This document shows positions 7,290 through 10,873 of a DNA stretch of 10,873 bases, piece after piece. The DNA lies in the NCBI GenBank assembly GCA_015661045.1, contig JACVQG010000032.1:1-10873 (forward strand). The letters are read 5' to 3'. The position numbers and the translations under genes are program-made. Positions within the stretch are counted from its first letter, which is position 1. Each line of letters starts with the position of its first letter. The notes under the pieces are model-generated. The model ran no database searches and was not told the origin of the DNA. It saw only the letters and a list, made by a program, of their open reading frames with translations. This DNA is from Dehalococcoidia bacterium. GTDB taxonomy: Bacteria; Chloroflexota; Dehalococcoidia; JACVQG01.

Positions 7290-8498
7290 ATGGCGCTAGT
7301 GTTAGAAGGTATACGGGTTATTGACTGGACTGGTTTTCTTATGGGGCCGCGAGCGGCAGCTCACCTGGCGGACATGGGTGCCGAGGTTATTAAGATTGAA
7401 ACCCCTGAAATAGGAGAACCCACACGGGGCGCTCGTGGTGGTGTGTTACCCAAACCAAAAGGTAATTTTGTATATACGTGGCACCTGGAAAACCGGGGCA
7501 AAAAGAGCATTACAATAGACCTTAAAAAACCCAGGGGCCAAGAAATAGCCCATAAGTTGGTCAAGACTGCCGATGTCTTTCTCTCCAACTTCCAATACCA
7601 GGCATTGAGACGGTTTAAACTTGATTACGAGACTCTATCGCAAATTAACCCCCGGGTTATCTATGCCTTCGGGTCAGGCTGGGGAATGAAAGGGCCAGAC
7701 AAGGACCGTCCTGCTTTTGACTATGCCGTGTTTGCGCGCAGTGGCATGATGGATGCCTTTGGTGAACCTGGAACACCCCCTGTTATGTGCCGGCCCGGCC
7801 TGGGAGACCATATCACAGCGGTAACGCTGGCCTATGCGGTCATGCTGGCTTTATACCACCGGGAGCGCACCGGGGAAGGACAGATGGTTCACGCCAGCCT
7901 TCTGGGATGCCTGATAGACGCGGGCGCCCTTTCACTCCAGGCCCAGATAAGCACCGATGAGCCTGTAGGTAGAAATGCCCGCAATGATGCCAAGAATCCC
8001 CTGTGGAACTTTTATGAGACCAAGGACCATGGCTTCATTCAATTCTCTATGTCCCACTCGGACCACTACTGGCCGGAATTTTGCAAGGTTTTGGGCATTG
8101 ATAAAAGTGAAAAAGACCCGCGCTTTAACAGCCACGAGAACCGTGAAAATCACTGCAAGGAGCTTATACCTATCATAGACAAAGCCCTTGGCTCGCGGAG
8201 CAAAGAGGAATGGATAAAACGGCTAACCGGAACGGATATAGTCTGGGCTTGCGTTACTACCTACACAGAGTTAGCCCAGGACCCTCAGGTCTGGGCAAAT
8301 GACTATATCGTTAAAGTAAAGAGCGAGAATTATGGCGAGCAAAAAATGGTAGGTATCCCGATTAATCTCAGCAAGACCCCCGGCAGGGTGTCGCCGGAAG
8401 CGCCTGAACTAAGTCAGAATACCGAAGAGATTCTCCTTGAACTGGGATATTCCTGGGAGGATATTGGCTCACTTAAGGATGAAAAGGTTATCGGTTAA
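7290..8498 (+). CDS. CaiB/BaiF family (class III) CoA-transferase
   Basis: A 402-residue cytoplasmic CoA-transferase that moves CoA between two carboxylic acids through an aspartyl-CoA intermediate. Family features in order: LEGIRVIDWTGFLMGPRAA at the N-terminus, LADMGAEVIKIETPE (26-40), ENRGKKSITIDLKKPRGQE (67-85), the segment around ADVFLSNFQ, and RPGLGDH with the expected catalytic nucleophile Asp173, followed by LYHRERTGEGQ. The C-terminal part contains a GYSWEDI helix typical of the family end. Length is normal. ATG 7290 has AGGGGTG (7278-7284) five bases upstream. It lies 120 bp after the molybdenum hydroxylase gene with a hairpin between. The pairing suggests catabolism of an organic acid through its CoA thioester, with CoA recycled from succinyl-CoA, acetyl-CoA or the pathway product. 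Donor and acceptor cannot be told from the sequence. Confidence 0.9.
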   Translation: MALVLEGIRVIDWTGFLMGPRAAAHLADMGAEVIKIETPEIGEPTRGARGGVLPKPKGNFVYTWHLENRGKKSITIDLKKPRGQEIAHKLVKTADVFLSNFQYQALRRFKLDYETLSQINPRVIYAFGSGWGMKGPDKDRPAFDYAVFARSGMMDAFGEPGTPPVMCRPGLGDHITAVTLAYAVMLALYHRERTGEGQMVHASLLGCLIDAGALSLQAQISTDEPVGRNARNDAKNPLWNFYETKDHGFIQFSMSHSDHYWPEFCKVLGIDKSEKDPRFNSHENRENHCKELIPIIDKALGSRSKEEWIKRLTGTDIVWACVTTYTELAQDPQVWANDYIVKVKSENYGEQKMVGIPINLSKTPGRVSPEAPELSQNTEEILLELGYSWEDIGSLKDEKVIG

Positions 8499-8536
8499 GG
8501 TAATCAACCTGACATATCCTAAGTAAGGTAACATTA

Positions 8537-8566
8537 AAAGACCCCCCGATTGGTCGGGGGGTCTTT
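8537..8566. terminator. Bidirectional intrinsic terminator between convergent genes
   Basis: A perfect 13-bp stem (8537-8549 pairs with 8554-8566; arms AAAGACCCCCCGA and TCGGGGGGTCTTT) with loop TTGG. Plus-strand transcription from the CoA-transferase ends in GTCTTTCTAT. Minus-strand transcription from the transporter gene ends in GTCTTTTAATG. Its position between two convergent genes fits shared use. Confidence 0.9.
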
Positions 8567-8604
8567 CTATATCGACTCTTCAACGGGATTGCTACAGGAA
8601 AAAA

Positions 8605-9597
8605 TTAACCGATAAACAATATAATAAGAAAATAAATAGTCATAACCACCAACCCCAGAGGCACTCCAATCTTAGCCCATTCCTTGCTGGATATTTTTAG
8701 CTTTCCCGCTGAAATTATGTTGGGAATATTCCCCGGTATAAGCATCCCACCAGCAACTAATAGACCCATTAATGCACTTTTTATTTGTAATTCGGTCATA
8801 TTGGGGCTTATCTCGGCTGCGGTAAGGGTGGCATTATCCAGAACAGCAGATACCATATTGACCCAGTACAGTAGGGTGCTTCCCCAATGCGCTACATAGT
8901 TATCTATTATAGGCTTGAATCCAGAACCCAGGAACACCAGCGCCATTACAAAAAGGTAGGTTTTCCCTGCTCTTAGCAACACATGAAGTATAGTCTCCGG
9001 CTGCTCGTTCTCCTCCACGGATCTACTGGTATCATGATTGCGCGTTAATAAGATAGCAAATATGCCGAAACCAACAATTCCGGGGATTATATACATACCC
9101 AGCAGACGAGTTAAAAAGAAGAAGTCGGCGTGGTACGGCTCTCCCCTTAGTTTAGCAATTGCTATCGTAGATAAAGGTTCGCCAATCGGTGTTAAAGCCG
9201 CCCCCAGCCCAATGGCGAAACACGCAATTACTACCAGATTTATAGCTTGTTTTCGGTTCAGTCCAAGGCCATGTATTATTTCTACCAAGAACAGAGCGGC
9301 TATAATCGCAGTTATTACACTTGAAAGTAAGCCCAGCACTACCACTATTAAGAAAATGAACACGGTAAAGGGAATAATCCGGAGAACCCTTTGAATGCTG
9401 TGGTGAACAAATCCTCTGGTATATTTAAATACCATGCCGAAAGCTAACACTGCCAGGCTTATCTTTAAGGGATCGATAAGAGCTTCCTTAATCAACTCCA
9501 GATTCATTACCCCGGACACGATAGCCGATAACATGCCCATGATAAAAAGGAAGGCCTCCAGATTCCTCTCTACCTTGTGGGAGAGAAATGGGGCCAC
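8605..9597 (-). CDS. DUF1646-type putative cation transporter, N-terminus uncertain
   Basis: An integral membrane protein of about 330 residues with around nine hydrophobic segments, resembling DUF1646 and, more distantly, the ArsB/NhaD ion-transporter superfamily. Signature stretches are LSHKVERNLEAFLFIMG (5-21), VITAIIAALFLVEII (94-108), the helix-breaking ALTPIGEPLS (134-143), VLDNATLTAAEISP (252-265) and MLIPGNIPNIISAGKL (285-300). The two Pro/Gly-rich breaks in separate halves suggest an inverted-repeat transporter fold. The ion is unknown. The frame opens at GTG 9597 with no good ribosome binding site, and homologues usually have a first membrane helix before the PFL-KVE-NLE segment. 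Upstream, ATG 9652 in another frame encodes MEELAVIFFL, a plausible missing beginning, but stops after 14 codons. A one-base excess (or two-base loss) between 9652 and 9597 could have split the gene. It shares the downstream terminator with the CoA-transferase. Confidence 0.72.
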   Translation of the reverse strand: MAPFLSHKVERNLEAFLFIMGMLSAIVSGVMNLELIKEALIDPLKISLAVLAFGMVFKYTRGFVHHSIQRVLRIIPFTVFIFLIVVVLGLLSSVITAIIAALFLVEIIHGLGLNRKQAINLVVIACFAIGLGAALTPIGEPLSTIAIAKLRGEPYHADFFFLTRLLGMYIIPGIVGFGIFAILLTRNHDTSRSVEENEQPETILHVLLRAGKTYLFVMALVFLGSGFKPIIDNYVAHWGSTLLYWVNMVSAVLDNATLTAAEISPNMTELQIKSALMGLLVAGGMLIPGNIPNIISAGKLKISSKEWAKIGVPLGLVVMTIYFLIILFIG

Positions 9598-9685
9598 GAA
9601 GACGTACTCATATTCTATTGTGCAGGAAGAATATGACGGCTAATTCTTCCATTTAAGTCAAGATGGCATAGTAATCCTACTGGTT

Positions 9686-9714
9686 ATTATGAGAGAAATT
9701 ATTTACCTGGCGAA
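9686..9714 (-). promoter_or_regulatory. Possible promoter for the transporter gene
   Basis: On the minus strand TTCGCC (9714-9709), a 17-bp spacer and CATAAT (9691-9686). The -10 matches consensus at 5 of 6 positions but the -35 is poor. A GTAGGA purine stretch and ATG (9669) follow, but that reading frame stops after three codons, so the start used by the transporter is unclear. Confidence 0.35.
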
Positions 9715-9731
9715 GCCGTTGAGGTGTATTG

Positions 9732-9792
9732 AAAAAAGAATAGCTAATACCTTCTATCTGGGGTATTTACTTCTCAGATAGAAGGTACTAGC
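9732..9792 (-). terminator. Hairpin terminator downstream of the surface-protein gene
   Basis: Arms 9743-9760 and 9775-9792 pair over 18 bp with one non-Watson-Crick position, around a 14-nt loop. Read on the minus strand, the stem is followed by TATTC and six T residues (A-run at 9732-9737 on the plus strand), as expected of an intrinsic terminator. It lies 30 bp past the stop codon of the minus-strand surface-protein gene and separates it from the transporter gene. Confidence 0.75.
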
Positions 9793-9822
9793 TGCCGATA
9801 CTCCCCAATGCCGGAGAAATTT

Positions 9823-10873
9823 TTAAATGTGACCTGATTTAGGGGTTCTCCTTCTTAGATAGAAGACCACACCACCTATTATCGCCAGTACCGCTACTAT
9901 CCCTATAATCAGCGCAATTGGAGGTTTAGATGGCGGTGTCGGCGCTGGCGGAGTAGCCGTTGGAGCTGGTGTTGGCGCTACCGTCGGCGCTGGCGTAGGC
10001 GTCGGCGGAACGGGTGTAGGAGCTACCGTCGGCGCTGGCGTAGGCGTCGGCGGAACGGGTGTAGGAGCTACCGTCGGCGCTGCAGTAGGCGTCGGAGCGG
10101 GTGTTGGCGCTACCGTCGGCGCTGCAGTAGGCGTCGGAGTTGGTGTGGGAGGAATAACTGGCGCGCTCGTAACCGTGAAGTTTCCCAACTGACGGTCGAT
10201 GAGAACACTATATGAACCAGCTTTAGGCTGTACTGTGAAGGAACCCGGTACGGTAGCCTTTGCCGGTACACGAAGCACGAGGCTGGATTCCACTAAATTG
10301 TTCAATCTTAGCGTTGCGTTGTAGTCCTCTGCCTTATCAGTAAGATTGGCAACCTGGAATTGAATTGTGATACTCTGACCTTCCTGGGCCTGGGCAGGGC
10401 TAATCTTCAGGTTGTCTATTCTGAATGTAGCTGGCGGGATCTGCGGGCTTCCGGCAATGGCCCATACAGAGAAGTTCTGAGGAGTAGCGCTATAATAGAC
10501 GCGGGCTGCGTCCTCTTTTAACCATTTAGCTACGAATGGCGTCCATGTTTTATCGGCTTCATTATAGCGGATGAACCGGACAGCCCACGGGTGAATGTTA
10601 TTGGCTTTCAACCAACTCTTCTCCACAAAGAACGTAACGTGGTTTGCCACAAGGTCTTCTTTATTGAAATTAGGAGTGAGCCGCAGGTAAGCGCTTACTA
10701 CTTGCCCCGACTCCAAGGGAGGCGAGCCAGCGGGTCTTTCGGCAATGTCCTCAACATTGATGTGGGCGCCGGGAATTACCTTGCTAAATTTGGTGAGAAT
10801 TTTGTCTATTGGCGCCGGTGAACCCGTCTGCGCCCACCCACCTACCCCGGCAGCCGGCGCTTGTTCCCTTGTA
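9823..10873 (-). CDS. PGF-pre-PGF / CARDB-like cell-surface protein, 5' end beyond window
   Basis: The C-terminal 349 residues of a surface-anchored protein; the open frame continues past the right edge, so no start is visible. Residues about 25-142 match the PGF-pre-PGF domain: [67 protein letters not shown]. Residues about 149-235 form an immunoglobulin-like CARDB-type domain ([20 protein letters not shown] ... [18 protein letters not shown] ... [17 protein letters not shown]). A Pro/Thr/Ala/Val stalk (about 241-315) is built of 14-15-residue repeats. It ends in one hydrophobic helix (about 319-339) and a basic tail [10 protein letters not shown], so the protein is probably held in the cytoplasmic membrane with its domains outside. 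These domains are frequent in surface proteins of methanogens and occur in some Chloroflexota. Ligand or binding partner is unknown. A hairpin terminator follows the gene. Confidence 0.82.
   Translation of the reverse strand, partial: TREQAPAAGVGGWAQTGSPAPIDKILTKFSKVIPGAHINVEDIAERPAGSPPLESGQVVSAYLRLTPNFNKEDLVANHVTFFVEKSWLKANNIHPWAVRFIRYNEADKTWTPFVAKWLKEDAARVYYSATPQNFSVWAIAGSPQIPPATFRIDNLKISPAQAQEGQSITIQFQVANLTDKAEDYNATLRLNNLVESSLVLRVPAKATVPGSFTVQPKAGSYSVLIDRQLGNFTVTSAPVIPPTPTPTPTAAPTVAPTPAPTPTAAPTVAPTPVPPTPTPAPTVAPTPVPPTPTPAPTVAPTPAPTATPPAPTPPSKPPIALIIGIVAVLAIIGGVVFYLRRRTPKSGHI
9977..10150. repeat. Tandem repeat array encoding the Pro/Thr stalk
   Basis: Four head-to-tail units inside the surface-protein gene: two exact 45-bp copies (9977-10021, 10022-10066) and two closely similar 42-bp copies (10067-10108, 10109-10150). 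All unit lengths are multiples of three, so gain or loss of units changes stalk length without breaking the frame. In protein terms they read [15 protein letters not shown] (15 residues, twice) and [18 protein letters not shown] (14 residues). Confidence 0.9.

Noticed and set aside
9977..10150. Possible CRISPR array from regularly spaced repeats
   Set aside because: Units are contiguous without unique spacers, multiples of three, and lie in frame within the Pro/Thr stalk of a membrane-anchored protein.
10714..10716. TTG at 10716 as start of the surface-protein gene
   Set aside because: The frame stays open to the window edge and the upstream residues continue the PGF-pre-PGF domain ([19 protein letters not shown]).
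9823..10873. Archaeal origin of the window, suggested by the PGF-pre-PGF domain and DUF1646 transporter
   Set aside because: Three near-consensus bacterial sigma-70 promoters and intrinsic terminators with T-runs point to a bacterium.

Overview
This window most likely comes from an anaerobic bacterium, and my best guess is a Dehalococcoidia-like member of the Chloroflexota. That is inferred from gene content: a CooC-type Ni-insertion ATPase, a stand-alone molybdenum hydroxylase subunit, a class III CoA-transferase, a DUF1646-type transporter and a PGF-pre-PGF/CARDB-like surface protein. Transcription signals are bacterial. Three near-consensus sigma-70 promoters, all with 17-bp spacers, and purine-rich ribosome binding sites argue against an archaeal source even though the surface-protein domain is common in methanogens. 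The lineage cannot be proven from the sequence.

Left part (1-1378, minus strand): a cooC-pgk gene pair reading leftward. Both genes are broken. cooC carries an exact 5-bp tandem duplication that shifts the frame just after its Cys-x-Cys metal site. pgk has lost about 20 nt around codon 37, shifting the frame and removing the residues expected to bind the substrate. A short intergenic region (1379-1517) holds two back-to-back promoters, one for cooC and one for the next gene.

Centre (1518-4634, plus strand): one large gene for a single-chain restriction-modification enzyme (type IIG-like). It has a PD-(D/E)XK nuclease motif at the N-terminus, an N6-adenine methylase core and a C-terminal recognition region. 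It is followed by its own intergenic region with a strong promoter (4745-4773).

Right-centre (4872-8498, plus strand): a xanthine dehydrogenase/4-hydroxybenzoyl-CoA reductase-type large subunit, then a CaiB/BaiF CoA-transferase. A perfect 19-bp hairpin separates them. A plausible joint role is activating an organic acid to its CoA thioester and hydroxylating or reducing it, but the FAD and iron-sulfur subunits such an enzyme normally needs are not here. A bidirectional terminator (8537-8566) closes this block.

Right part (8605-10873, minus strand): a DUF1646-type membrane transporter whose N-terminus looks damaged or misplaced, a hairpin terminator, and the 3' part of a cell-surface protein with a PGF-pre-PGF domain, a CARDB-like domain, a Pro/Thr repeat stalk and a C-terminal membrane anchor. 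No RNA genes, CRISPR arrays, insertion sequences or phage genes were seen. I did not find a clearly new multi-gene system. The most notable signal is two, perhaps three, genes with discrete indels next to long genes that are fully intact.
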